The notes: a model not told the origin generated them from the sequence alone. A stretch of DNA of 64,000 bases from Bugulina stolonifera (GCA_935421135.1 OW285192.1:9569501-9633500); one strand, 5' to 3'. Positions 50,396-61,605 are shown, counted from the stretch's first letter. Program-made: numbers and translations.

Positions 50396-50403
50396 TATTT
50401 AAG
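50396..50403 (+). promoter_or_regulatory. Possible TATA-like element of the polymerase gene
   Basis: TATTTAAG lies just outside the right arm of the inverted array and about 60 bp before the duplicated leader. It mirrors the position of the TATAAA on the other side. Confidence 0.4.
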
Positions 50404-50457
50404 GTATGAGTTTCTCACTCTAGCAGTATGAACAATCAGCCTCTGGTCAACAGAGTG

Positions 50458-50803
50458 AGAGTAAACAGAGACAGCTACCTACTAGTCAGCACCTGATCAG
50501 AGATGTCAACAAGTACAACATAAGGTTAGTGCTAAATAGGGTAATCGGCAGCAATTGTGAAGTGTCTATTGTATATAACGCTATTGAGCCAAAAACAAAA
50601 AAAATTAACTTACACCCTACTACTATATATTTTTTATAGGGAGACTAAACAGAGACACCTACCTACTAGTCAGCACCTGATCAGAGATGTCAACAAGTAA
50701 AAAAGGTTAGTGCTAAATGAGGTAGTTGGTAACAATTGTGGATTGCTAATAGTAGTATGAGGTAAAAGAATAACTTACACCCTACTATTTTGTATTTTTA
50801 TAG
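50458..50803 (+). repeat. Tandemly duplicated leader exon plus intron of the polymerase gene
   Basis: Copy 1 (50458-50639) and copy 2 (50640-50803) share ACCTACTAGTCAGCACCTGA, the ATGTCAACAAGTA start, a GTTAGTGCTAAAT donor and a TTTTTATAGG acceptor. In copy 1 the frame closes after six codons (TAA at 50521). In copy 2 it stays open into the polymerase. Confidence 0.85.
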
Positions 50804-53800
50804 GGGGGGAGAGCTCTCGTCAGGCCGAGCACACTTGTCAACTATGCGGTCTGGTTCTCAAAACAGCGTTTTCTCTAGACAGGCACACGAAGAGAATGCA
50901 TGCACAGGCTCACCCACACAAGTGCCCGGTTTGTGGTGGATGTTTTGATGGGAGGAGAAAGCTAGGTCATCACATGAGACGATTTCATAGCGAGGCCAAG
51001 GCGGAAAAAGATGAGGGGGATGCAGAGAAGTTTGATGATGTTTTCTGGTCCAAACCTCCAACAGCTGAAGAGGGGGATGAGATGGGGGTGCTACTAGCCC
51101 GCTATTGGAGCTCGATCAGGTCCACAATACACTCTCGTCCTGTAGAAGACATTCTCAACGTTCGAGTGTGGAGAGGGGAATGTGAAGATGAAGGAGATGA
51201 AGAGGTGTGGACTAAATTGAGAGCGATGTGGAAGAGAGTACCTTGTACTGTGAAGATTAACTGTAGCGCTGGAGTCATCCTCGAGCATAAGACCAGTGGA
51301 GAGTTGCGCTACTTTCACTCATCAAGCAACAATGCCGCGTTCTTCCCCAAGCCAAGACTGATCAGAGCAGAGAATGAGATGAGAGAGTTTTGCGAATCTG
51401 TGCAGGAGCTCGACTTGAGAGAGAGGTCAGCACAAAGGAGACCGAACACCGCTTGGGCTTTACGTCACATTGCGAATCTGACATTCTACATCTATAAACT
51501 CCTAGAGATTGGCAAGGTGGGCGGTGTAGTGAGCAAACTCCCAGACTACATACTTAACAACCGACATGTGATAGCACTAGATGTAGACTTTTGGGCCAGA
51601 GGAGGTGCCCGTCCCTACCCAGACAAATTGTGTTTCTTTAGATGTTTGGCCATGATGTATGACTGTAACTGCGACCCAAAGAAGGGATGTTGCTGTCATC
51701 GCCCCTCTCAGACCACAACACATCGCTTGTTTAAACAATACATGAGACAATCTAGATCTTCTTCCCCACCCTCATCAACTTTGTCAGACTTTCCCGGGGT
51801 GGGCGCGAGTGATCTGCTGGCCTTGGAAGATCATTTTGACATATCTATAATAGTCTTCTGCCTAACTGATGAGGGGGTAGCTCCGATAGTTTGGTCATCT
51901 GGGGCACGAAACAAAGCCCGTAAACTCTTTGTCAACATGTACGAAAAACACTTCAGCTGGATAAAGAATGTTGATTCGTTTGCCAGATGTTTCACCTGCA
52001 AGTTGTGCGATGGCGCTTTCACACGTTTGTCCAGCCTACGGCGACATAAGTGCTCGCCAGAGGAAGCATCGGTGTTTGTTTTCCCTGGTGGAACGTTTGG
52101 ACCCCCGCCAACCATATTCACAAAACTCAAGCGAGTGGCGGGAATAGAGGTGGTGAACCCCGACCTCTTATACTACCCCTACTATATCACCTATGATATT
52201 GAATGCTTCATGCCAAAAGACAACCTACAAACTAACACCTCCACAATGACTTTTAGTGCAAGACACGAGTTACTGAGCATATCTGTATGTTCTAACGTCC
52301 CGGGGTTTGAGCAGGCCAAGTGCTTTGTGAGGAGTGTCGACAGCAAGGATGGAACGAAGTGCATTCGTCAATTCGTCCACTACATAGCAAAGATTGCTGA
52401 CGTGGCAGGAGATTTGTTCGGAGAAAGATTCCGGGATGTACGCAAGCGACTCTCTACTTTCCTTGCGGATCGGGCGGATAGAGAAGAAGCCTTTGCTGAC
52501 GAAAAGTTCTCTAACGTCTCGACTTACAGGGTGAAGTCCGGTCTCTCCGGATTAGAAAGAGAGTTAGAACAGCACATCTCCAGCGTTCCGGTGGTTGGTT
52601 TCAACTCACAAAAGTATGACCTAAATATACTAAAGGGACCTTTGCTTCGCTCTCTACAAGAGGAGGAGGGAGAAGATTTTGTCTTCATCGTTAAGCGTGT
52701 TAACAGTATGTCCTGCGTGGAGAGTAGACGTTTTAGGTTCCTTGACATATGCAACTTTATCGCACCGGGCTTCAACTACTCCAAATACTTGAAGGCATTT
52801 GGCGTGTCAGAGAGTAAGGGATTCTTTCCTTACGACTGGGTAGATTCCCTGAGAAGGTTGGATTATTATGGACTCCCTCCCCGAGAGAGTTTTTTCAACT
52901 CGCTGACTCAGCAAGAATTGAGCGAGCAAGATTATCACCACTGTCAGGTCGTGTGGGAAAGAGAGAACATGGAAACGTTCAGGGATTTTCTCATCTGGTA
53001 CAACAACCTCGATGTGGCCCCATTCATCGAGGCCATTGCACGTCAGAGCTCTATCTATCGACAAAAGGGTATTGACATGTTGAAATCCGCAATCTCGCTT
53101 CCAGGCTTGGCTATCAGATGGTTGTTTATGGAGGTGGAGGCCCGACCTTATGGCTACTCTCCTCCACAAGCCGCTCTTCCGCTGCATAGGTTAATGTCTC
53201 TCCGAGACGAACTTTGCAACTCGCAACCCATATGTCTGTTCGATGAGGAGAGCAAAAGTCTGTACCATACTCTTCGCGATAACCTCGTGGGAGGGCCAAG
53301 CATTATCTTTCACAGACATCATGAAGTTGGAGTGACCTCTATTCGAGAGAAGATGTATGGCACATCCGCAAAACCCTGTAGGTCCATTCTGGGAGTTGAT
53401 GCCAACGCCCTCTACCTATACTGTATGATGGGGAATATGCCTACGGGTTATCCCAGGCGGAGGCTAGAGAGCCGAGGCTTTGCTCTAGAACCTATTAAAA
53501 AGTTCAGCAAAGTGGCGCATGGTTGGTTAGAGTTCCAATCGTGGAAGAGAGGAGAGGTCATCCTTCACCAACAGAATGGAGGAGAAATGAGGATAGGCTG
53601 TCACAACCTACCAGTGGATGGTTATAGCGAACAGAGTCGGACGGTGTACCAATTCCACGGTTGCTACTGGCATGGGCACGAGTGCGAGCTAGGAGGGAAC
53701 GGAAAAGGTGTCAGAAACATGACGAATGAAGAGCTCCGGGTGGACACTGCAAGGAAAGAAGATTACATCAAGGCTCTAGGCTATAAGCTCATCACCACTC

Positions 53801-55772
53801 GGCAGTGTGAGTGGGAAGCGCGAGTTCGTTCGGATGTAGAAGTTAGGACATTTCTCGCCATCTTCTTTTCTTCTCTCTATCCGGAGAGGGGTTACGTCAA
53901 CCTCGATAAGATAATCAATAACATTCGTAGTGGAGAGTACTATGGTTTAGTGGAGTGTGACATTTCCGTACCCGAAGAGCTAAAAGCGAAGTTCTCTGAG
54001 ATGGCACCTATTTTCAAGAATATAAACGTGGGAAGAGAACACCTTAGCGAACACATGCGCGCTTTTGCCGAACAGAACGGATTCTTGAAGAGACCTCAGC
54101 GAATGCTCGTGGGGAGTCTTTTTGGCGAGCGAATCACACTACTCTCCGATCTGGCTAGATGGTATCTAGATCAAGGTTTGATAATTACCAGGATCTATCA
54201 GTTTGTTCACTTTATCCCACGAGCCATCTACAAAGACTTTGGTTCTTCGGTCTCAGACGCAAGAAGAGGTGGGGATGTGAACCCCGACCTGGCCCTCTTG
54301 GCCAGCACCAGCAAGCTCGTTGGGAATTCAGCCTACGGAAAGACCATAACAAATAAAGAGAAACATAAGACTGTCAAGTATGTGGAGACAGTAGAGGAGG
54401 CGGCTGTCAAAGTGAGGAGTAGGCACTTTTCTAGTCTAAACGAAGTTGATGAAAACTACTTTGAGATAGAGCTTCACAAGAAAAAGGCAAGTGTTGACAA
54501 TCTTTTTTTTTTATTTTGATTCTTGATTTGACGAAACTTTTTCTGAGTGGTAGGGTAAACTCTCTCTCTCTCTTTCTTTCTTTTAGATTCGAATGGATGT
54601 TCCATCTGTCGTAGGATTCGTTATCCTCCAGAGAGCCAAGTTGAGAATGCTAGAATTCTACTACGACTTTATGGATAGGTAAGTAGCACTAGACTATACA
54701 AAGATTTTATCAAATCCTTCTCTATTTATTCTTTGGTGTCAACCCCAACCCCCCCCCTACAACCCGTCCGTTTTATTTTCACAGATTCGTCAGCAGAGAG
54801 GACTTTGAGTACGTAGAAATGGACACGGATAGCGCTTACATGGCTCTGAGTGCTCGTAGTATAGATGAGGTCATCCGAAAAGATAAAAAAGAAGAGTTCT
54901 ACAGAGAATATGGTAGATGGTTTCCCAGACCCTTCTGCGATAGGCACAAGGAAGACTTTATCACGACCAAGGTGCTTGGCCAAGAGTGGGAGATGAGGGA
55001 ATGTTGTGAGAAGGTGCAACGATACGAAACACGAACCCCCGGCCTGTTTAAGGAGGAGTTTCGGGGGGAGGGGGTCATCGCGCTCAACTCAAAAACATAC
55101 TTTTGCTGGTCCGCTGATGGTGATAGCAAGTATAGCAGCAAAGGACTAAACAAAAGAGGAAACGCCCTAACCAAAGAGAAGTTCCTCTCCGTGCTCAGGA
55201 CAGGGGAGTCGGTGAGAGGGGACAATCGGGGTTTTATCAGAAGAGGAAACCAAACGTATAGCTACACCCAGCTAAAGACCGGACTCACCTACTTCTATGG
55301 TAAGCGGAAGGTTGCAGAAGACGGGGTGAGTACGAGTCCTATAGAATGCTAGTACTGATTTCTCGGAGATGAGACTACTTCATTCGATAAATTGGAGAGT
55401 AAACGAACAGTGCATCATAACCCTTGTACATATACCCGTATAATTTTTTTCACATTCACTCTCTATTGTAAGGGGTCTCCGTCCTCAAAACGGAGGGTTT
55501 ACCGGTTGTAGCCTTAAAACCGAGCAATAAAACACTAGCTAATACATTAAAAACCATTTACCTCTCCAAACCAAAGGGGTAGACGATACTAGCGCAGCTT
55601 CCGCTCATACTCACCCCTTATCAGTTCACATTTCTTCTATTGTCTTCATTCGTAGGTGGGGGGTGACATCGCACGCGCACGATGCGCTCTCTCCCTATCG
55701 GAGTTTGCTACCCGGGGGAAAGTGGACGCGGTGGTCAAAGAAATTGGTGGCGAGTCAACGACATCATCGTAG
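50687..55772 (+). CDS. polB: Family B DNA polymerase (protein-primed, Polinton type)
   Basis: Five exons (50687-50705, 50804-54486, 54587-54678, 54785-55325, 55656-55772) give about 1483 aa; the last junction is the least certain. Two N-terminal C2H2 zinc fingers (residues 18-39 and 47-68) precede a region with KLCFFRCLA (about 281) resembling the OTU-like segment of Polinton polymerases, then a third finger (405-423). The exonuclease motifs are YDIE (470), GFNSQKYDLN (605) and YNNLDV (739). The polymerase motifs are DANALYLY (A, 872), KLVGNSAYG (B, 1177) and DTDS (C, 1278). QFHGCYWHGHEC near 958 is typical of this group. All catalytic residues seem intact. The intron at 54487 has a GC donor (AAG/GCAAGT). 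It would replicate the linear element. Confidence 0.92.
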
Positions 55773-55787
55773 AGGCGGGTCTATTTG

Positions 55788-55828
<41 letters not shown>

Positions 55829-56160
55829 CGATGGCGATGAGAAGACAAGCGTCCATCTATCCCGTTTATCTATTTCTATTTCTACCCCTCCGAGCGATGA
55901 TGTCGTCGGCTAACCTCCTCGCGAAGTCTACGGTTTGAAGCGCGGAAGAGCCACCGCCTTCACTTTCTCTCGCCGCTCGTCACGGGGACGGGCGATTTCC
56001 CTAGGGGAGGGTCCGGGGAAAATGAGGGTTAAGACGCGAGTCTTTCATCGAAGGTCCGGGGGCGCTCGAACGGAGGAGCGCGCGAGTGCGGTGTCACCCC
56101 GACCAGTTCAGTCTCAACAGTCCCCGGCACAGTCCCCGGAAGCACCACCACCACCACTCG
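55773..56160 (+). other. Open but stop-punctuated extension after the polymerase
   Basis: The polymerase frame continues after its TAG (55770) through a second TAG (55788), a run of 12 GAT codons (55791-55826) and a TAA, then remains open to a GTAAGT donor at 56161. The inverted copy has 15 GAT codons, a frame-keeping change, but a different sequence near the end (about 4 nt longer). The (GAT)n is a simple repeat, and a coding role is doubtful. Confidence 0.4.
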
Positions 56161-56173
56161 GTAAGTTTTTTAT

Positions 56174-56187
56174 AGTAGTATAGTCAG
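56174..56187 (+). repeat. Internal copy of the transposon terminal motif
   Basis: AGTAGTATAGTCAG here equals the first 14 bases of the element. With the right end (CTGACTATACTACT at 56762-56775) it bounds a 602-bp unit. The same internal motif is at 61193-61206 in the second copy. Confidence 0.9.
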
Positions 56188-56230
56188 CGTCGTAAACTCT
56201 GCACGGGCACTCCGCACGGGTGTAGCCTAT

Positions 56231-56775
56231 CATTACTCTAACCCGTATTTTCCTTCGCTTCACCCTACTCCAGCCGACGGTCCGCCCGCGAGGGTCGCGA
56301 CGGGTCGTTGGGGCGGGAGGGCGGGGGAGGGGCGGGGGATGGGCGGGGGGAGGGCGGCGTGGGGCCACGGCTGGACTCGCGAACGAGAACCGCCGCGAGG
56401 CGGAGGGCGAGGCGGAGGGGTTTGGGGTGGGGAGGGGTGGGGAGGGGCGGGGACGGGTGGAGGGAGGACGGGTGGGGTTCGCGGGGCGGGGGGGGCGCGC
56501 GCGTACGCGCGCGCCCCCTCGCCCGAGCCGTGGGACGGGGCGAGGGGTTTGCTCTTTAGACTGGGTTCCGCGGAACAGCCGATGAGGTTTTTGAAACCCC
56601 ACCCGCGATGGGGGGGAGTAGGTTCTAGGGCTTTGCACATAGAGTGAGGTTTAGGGGAGAGGAGGGGCGAGAGGACGGGTGGGGTGGTCGTCCGCCCGGG
56701 GAGTTTTTGGATCTAGGGCTAATACGACGCGGAAAGGGCCGGGTGTCTGTGTAGATCTGCACTGACTATACTACT
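56231..56775 (-). repeat. Right terminal inverted repeat, very GC-rich
   Basis: It is the complement of 47158-47701 with a few differences in C/G runs. It ends CTGACTATACTACT and is followed by the AACAAT duplication. The GCGCGTACGCGC palindrome is at 56491-56518. Confidence 0.93.
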
Positions 56776-56781
56776 AACAAT
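56776..56781. repeat. Target site duplication, right (AACAAT)
   Basis: This repeats 47152-47157 and marks the right border of the inserted element. Confidence 0.93.
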
Positions 56782-57755
56782 CTACGCGTACTTGTTCATG
56801 CAACATTGATTTTGTTTTTCATCAACTTACTAATTATATACAAAGAGCATTGTAATTATTTTTATTTGTGTTGTTTGTTGTTACTATCTGTTGTCACTAT
56901 CTGTTGTCACTCCCAGGCTGGTAAATAAAGAGTTATGCAGGACATATTAGAGCCTGGAATTTGCCAAGTTGAACTATGCTCTTTGAGATAAGGGTTTATA
57001 ATCAAAGCTGACAGTTCACAGTTCAATTTAGATAACTTTAGCAGTGGTGCCATCCTTGTGTTACTGAATGGGATAATGGAGGGTTGGCTGATAGACCCTT
57101 GTTAACAACTAGTTGTCTCTTGTTCCTCAGCCATTATGTGACTAGCTGCAGTTGACCAGTTTGCTATTTGAAAATATATTAAATTAGTATTTCATTAGAA
57201 GAAGTTGGGTAAGTAATAGTAAATCTCTGTGCAAGCTGTAAGTAGTAGATGATACATGATAGTACTAATATACTGTTAGCTTACTTTTAGTACGCATATA
57301 GGTTTATACAATACACATGTGTGCACTTAGACAATACAAGTATTACATGAATTGGTAGTGTAGTTGGAGTAAGCCTAGATATAGGCATGTACCTTTATAT
57401 AGTATCTAGTATTATATTATTATGATATGAATGCACATCAATGTAGAGTGCACATGTAGCTTGTACATGTACTTTACTGGTCTATGTACATATAGAGATA
57501 ATAACATAGCCTGGTATTACACTCTGTAGGAATAGGAGTATGTTATATGAGCTCTACTAAAAGCATGATCGTTCTCATTTTATTGTGAGGTGTAGCTTTT
57601 TATTATTCAATATTTAGTTTCACATAAACACACTTCTTCACTAATATATGGCAATAATATTATACAAATGACAATATTATAATATGTTTGCATTTATGTG
57701 TTAGGATATTATTATACCTTTACAAGTCCTGAGAAGAGCCAAGCACCTACTCACC
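56782..57755. other. Intergenic between transposon and acyltransferase B
   Basis: AT-rich host DNA with no gene supported. It must contain the promoter of the acyltransferase B gene. Confidence 0.45.
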
Positions 57756-60414
57756 ATGAAGTCACTCCTTACCAGGAAGAGACTGGAGGCACTGGCTGTC
57801 ATCCAGTGGGTGTCTTCATTTATCTTTATGGGCTTCTCCTGTATAGCCTTGATGACTTGGCTCTCTTTAACAAGGTCAGTATTTAACCAACCACAAACAC
57901 CGCTATGAATGAATTACAGTTATACAATCATGTGATTCGTTTCATTCACCAAGACGTACACGTACCGTGTACGTCCAGAACTTCTGCAAAACTTACTCAT
58001 TTTTGCAAAGACTTTCAATTCGTCAAGTGAGCAGTCAAGGACCTGATCTCACATACATAGAATACCCATCCCTGACTGGGGTTATATGAGATTTAATGAG
58101 ATTAATTTTTTAATCATTGATGTCTTGGCACTTCATTTACTCCATATTTTTCATCAATAAAAAGTGTGCTTGGAAAATATTTTCAATCATGATAAGGCTG
58201 CTACTATGTAGTTATGGTCTAATTTTCATTACGTAGCATATCATTCTATATATGGACATAAACATGTCACATTTAATGTAGTGTGCTAGGATGTGAATGC
58301 TCTGTAAGACTGGTTATCACTATTATACTTATATGCTGTTATTGGCCTATTGAAGGGTGTGGCCTGTGTGCATAGCGTACCTCCTATGGTATCTCTATGA
58401 CAGGACGACTCCCCATCAAGGAGGAAGGAGGGTACATGCATTTAGAAACTGGAAAGTCTGGGAATACTTTAGAGATTATTTTCCGATAAAGTTATTAAAG
58501 ACCCATGACCTTGACCCAGATAAGAACTACCTCTTTGGATGCCATCCACATGGAGTACTTTGTGTTGGCCATTTTGCTAATTTTGCAACTGAAGCTACAG
58601 GATTTAGTAAATTATTTCCCGGTATCGACCCACATTTGATAGTACTTGATGGCCATTTTCAGTTCCCTCTCTACAGAGAGTATTTCATGACAACCGGTAA
58701 GTAGATGTCATTGTACATGGAGCTAAAAAGCAAGATCTAAATGTGCAAAATAGAGTAGATGGCCTTTTTACTAATTCTTCTTCTGATTACTAAACACTGT
58801 TTGAAGTTGTCTTTCCACTGAATATTCTTGCTGTAAATTGAATAAACGTTGCTTTGGATAATAACTAATTCAATGTAGGTTTTATGTTATTATTTTTTCT
58901 ATCCACAATGTTCCTGCACTAGCCATACTTACTTTTGCATAAGCAATTTTATGTTATGTATATTTATGATGTATAAGTAGGGCAACCAGTTTCTATTTTT
59001 CTAAGATGTAGCTTTAGTCTGGCTCGGATGCTTGCAGTAGGCACGATATGTCTTTTGTTTTCTACTTCAAATCTTACCCTTATAATATATTTACATCTCT
59101 CTATTTTTATGTAGGTGTGTGTGGATGTAATAAGAAAAGTCTGGAATATATCCTCAGTTCCAAAGGGACAGGAAATGCAGCATGTTTAGCTGTTGGAGGA
59201 GCAGTAGAAGCTCTGGAAGCCCACCCTGGATGTTTTACTCTCAACTTGGCCAATAAGAAAGGTTTTATCAAAAGTGCTCTAAGGACAGGGTGAGAATTTA
59301 ACATTGTGTCAGCATCACACTACATGTACATTAGTATATAACTGACAGATATTGTAATGGTTTTTGGGGGATTGTGATGTCGTCCTAAGACGACCCCTTG
59401 TTTAAAATGAAGAACCTATGAGTGGTGCTAGTCTTCTCATTACATGAAAGATCAACAGGTACTAGTGGTCCAATGACTACTCAAGACGACCCATGTGGTT
59501 CCGAGTCAATGCTTGTTTACTATACTGAGAAAGAGTATGTTCCGACCTAGCAGGAAGCTCGGGAAGCAAGGTCGAAGACCTTGACGATTGGAGCGACCAA
59601 TACTACGAAGTGAAGACTCTGTATAAGTAATATAGATGTGTCTTTATTGAGATCCAAGCATCAACAGAGACAATGAACATAACAACAATGTGCTTTATAT
59701 ACTATAAGAACTTCCGGAGAAAGTTTCGGTAAAGAGGCCGACGTAGTGTCGTATAAGGCCAACGTAGTGTCTTCCGGAAATTTCACAACAAGATGGCGGC
59801 CGGAAGCCCGAGGCCGACCCAAAACATGTCGGGTACAACAAAAGATGCTTAAAATCGTTCAGTTCATGTACAAATTGAATAACGAGTAATTCTGAGAAGT
59901 CGACCCTCTTTACATGGGCATAAAAAGGACATATTTGCTCAGTAATGCACATTATAAGTATATAAGTGATATGTAATTATAAAGGTATGGTCAAAACATG
60001 CATAACAATGTACATTGTAGGTATGAGTCGCAGTGGTTTGTCTTGAGCATACTTCTTCTATGGCTATTGGGCTATTGGCCAATAGGAAACTAGCTTTTAA
60101 TACTAGTTGCTCGGTTAGTCAGGAGTACAGAAGGTTTATGTAAAGTCCCAAGAATTGTTAGTCATGTGAGTGTATGGAACTTGAGGCTATCTGCTATAGC
60201 ATAATATTATGAATATTGTTATTCCTCCACAGGGCCTGCCTTGTTCCAGTGTTTAGCTTTGGAGAAAATGATATCTACAACCAGGTAGCCAATCCAATTG
60301 AGTCCAAGGTGAGACAATTCCAAGATAATCTAACTAAATATTTGGGATTCTCTCCTCCGCTCTTCTATGGTTCATTCGGTTTGTTACCTCACAGGAAACC
60401 AATAACAACAGTGG
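57756..60414 (+). CDS. DGAT2/MOGAT-family acyltransferase B, partial and altered
   Basis: Four exons (57756-57874, 58356-58696, 59115-59289, 60233-60414) match exons 1-4 of paralogue A at the same phases; exon 2 (341 nt) and exon 3 (175 nt) have identical lengths. The membrane-anchor residues, HPHG, GGAVEALEAHPG and FSFGEND are present. Exon 4 is 18 nt shorter: the counterpart of RGVFNY is missing between LFYG and SFGLLPHRKP, and this GRG block is strongly conserved in the family. The fifth exon (about 155 nt in A) is not found before a second transposon begins at 60605, within what should be intron 4. Activity is therefore doubtful. The exon could still lie beyond the window and be reached by splicing over the insertion. 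Confidence 0.88.
58018..58086 (-). mobile_element. SINE fragment
   Basis: GTGAGCAGTCAAGGACCTGA and CATCCCTGACTGGGGTT match the tail and B-box side of the SINEs at 11405-11834, read on the minus strand. It lies in intron 1 of acyltransferase B. Confidence 0.55.
59353..59960 (-). mobile_element. Probable solo LTR, copy 2 (diverged, in intron 3)
   Basis: It starts TGTAATGG and shares CCTATGAGTGGTGCTAG, CATTACATGAAAGATC and the minus-strand TATATAAAG and AATAAA order with the unit at 43283-43957. I cannot find a clean 3' end, so the right border is approximate. Confidence 0.6.
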
Positions 60415-60604
60415 GTGAGTAATACGGCTGAGATTACCTTTGTGTTTTTTTGGATATTTCCTGTCTTATTTAAAAGAAGGAAATAAATATTTCCAATACA
60501 TGTAGGCATGGACCTACATGTTATAAGAGCATGTGTTCCAAGTTAAAGAAGCTTGAAGAAAACAATGTGCGTATATTTGTGTGACGGTGTTAGCCTAATA
60601 TATA

Positions 60605-61149
60605 AGTAGTATAGTCAGTGCAGATCTACACAGACACCCGGCCCTTTCCGCGTCGTATTAGCCCTAGATCCAAAAACTCCCCGGGCGGACGACCACCCCA
60701 CCCGTCCTCTCGCCCCTCCTCTCCCCTAAACCTCACTCTATGTGCAAAGCCCTAGAACCTACTCCCCCCCATCGCGGGTGGGGTTTCAAAAACCTCATCG
60801 GCTGTTCCGCGGAACCCAGTCTAAAGAGCAAACCCCTCGCCCCGTCCCACGGCTCGGGCGAGGGGGCGCGCGCGTACGCGCGCGCCCCCCCCGCCCCGCG
60901 AACCCCACCCGTCCTCCCTCCACCCGTCCCCGCCCCTCCCCACCCCTCCCCACCCCAAACCCCTCCGCCTCGCCCTCCGCCTCGCGGCGGTTCTCGTTCG
61001 CGAGTCCAGCCGTGGCCCCACGCCGCCCTCCCCCCGCCCATCCCCCGCCCCTCCCCCGCCCTCCCGCCCCAACGACCCGTCGCGACCCTCGCGGGCGGAC
61101 CGTCGGCTGGAGTAGGGTGAAGCGAAGGAAAATACGGGTTAGAGTAATG
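60605..61149 (+). repeat. Terminal inverted repeat of the second copy
   Basis: A 545-bp GC-rich repeat equal to the complement of 56231-56775. The internal terminal motif follows at 61193-61206, so the 602-bp unit is preserved. Confidence 0.92.
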
Positions 61150-61555
61150 ATAGGCTACACCCGTGCGGAGTGCCCGTGCAGAGTTTACGACGCTGACTAT
61201 ACTACTATAAAAAACTTACCGAGTGGTGGTGGTGGTGCTTCCGGATGATTTCTTCGCCGGGGACTGTTGAGACTGAACTGGTCGGGGTGACACCGCACTC
61301 GCGCGCTCCTCCGTTCGAGCGCCCCCGGACCTTCGATGAAAGACTCGCGTCTTAACCCTCATTTTCCCCGGACCCTCCCCTAGGGAAATCGCCCGTCCCC
61401 GTGACGAGCGGCGAGAGAAAGTGAAGGCGGTGGCTCTTCCGCGCTTCAAACCGTAGACTTCGCGAGGAGGTTAGCCGACGACATCATCGCTCGGAGGGGT
61501 AGAAATAGAAATAGATAAACGGGATAGATGGACGCTTGTCTTCTCATCGCCATCG

Positions 61556-61605
<50 letters not shown>

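Larger units (their letters stand above)
47158..56775 (+). mobile_element. Polinton/Maverick-like DNA transposon, complete 9618-bp copy
   Basis: The element is bounded by 544-545-bp inverted repeats with AG...CT ends and by a 6-bp AACAAT duplication. It encodes a family B DNA polymerase (plus) and a divergent two-exon gene (minus). Between them is a large inverted array of 31-bp units. Known Polintons are usually 15-20 kb and also carry a retroviral-type integrase, packaging ATPase, cysteine protease and capsid genes; I find none of these in any frame. A nearly identical copy begins at 60605 in the opposite orientation, so both moved recently. I infer a reduced, integrase-dependent or otherwise atypical member of the class. 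Confidence 0.9.

Noticed and set aside
49450..50402. Several frames of 120-179 aa with repeating HRDASGSFG and related strings
   Set aside because: They read through the 31-bp inverted array in multiple frames and on both strands; no distinct protein is implied.
51831..53187. Minus-strand frames of 83-126 aa opposite the polymerase
   Set aside because: They are antisense shadows of the well-supported polymerase exon.
55663..55938. Frame with a run of methionines, and its counterpart at 61446-61730
   Set aside because: It is the (GAT)n repeat read in another frame, overlapping the last polymerase exon.
55935..56183. Frame of about 82 aa after the polymerase (counterpart 61216-61449)
   Set aside because: It lacks an ATG start, differs in its end between the two copies, and is better explained as the open extension reported as a finding.
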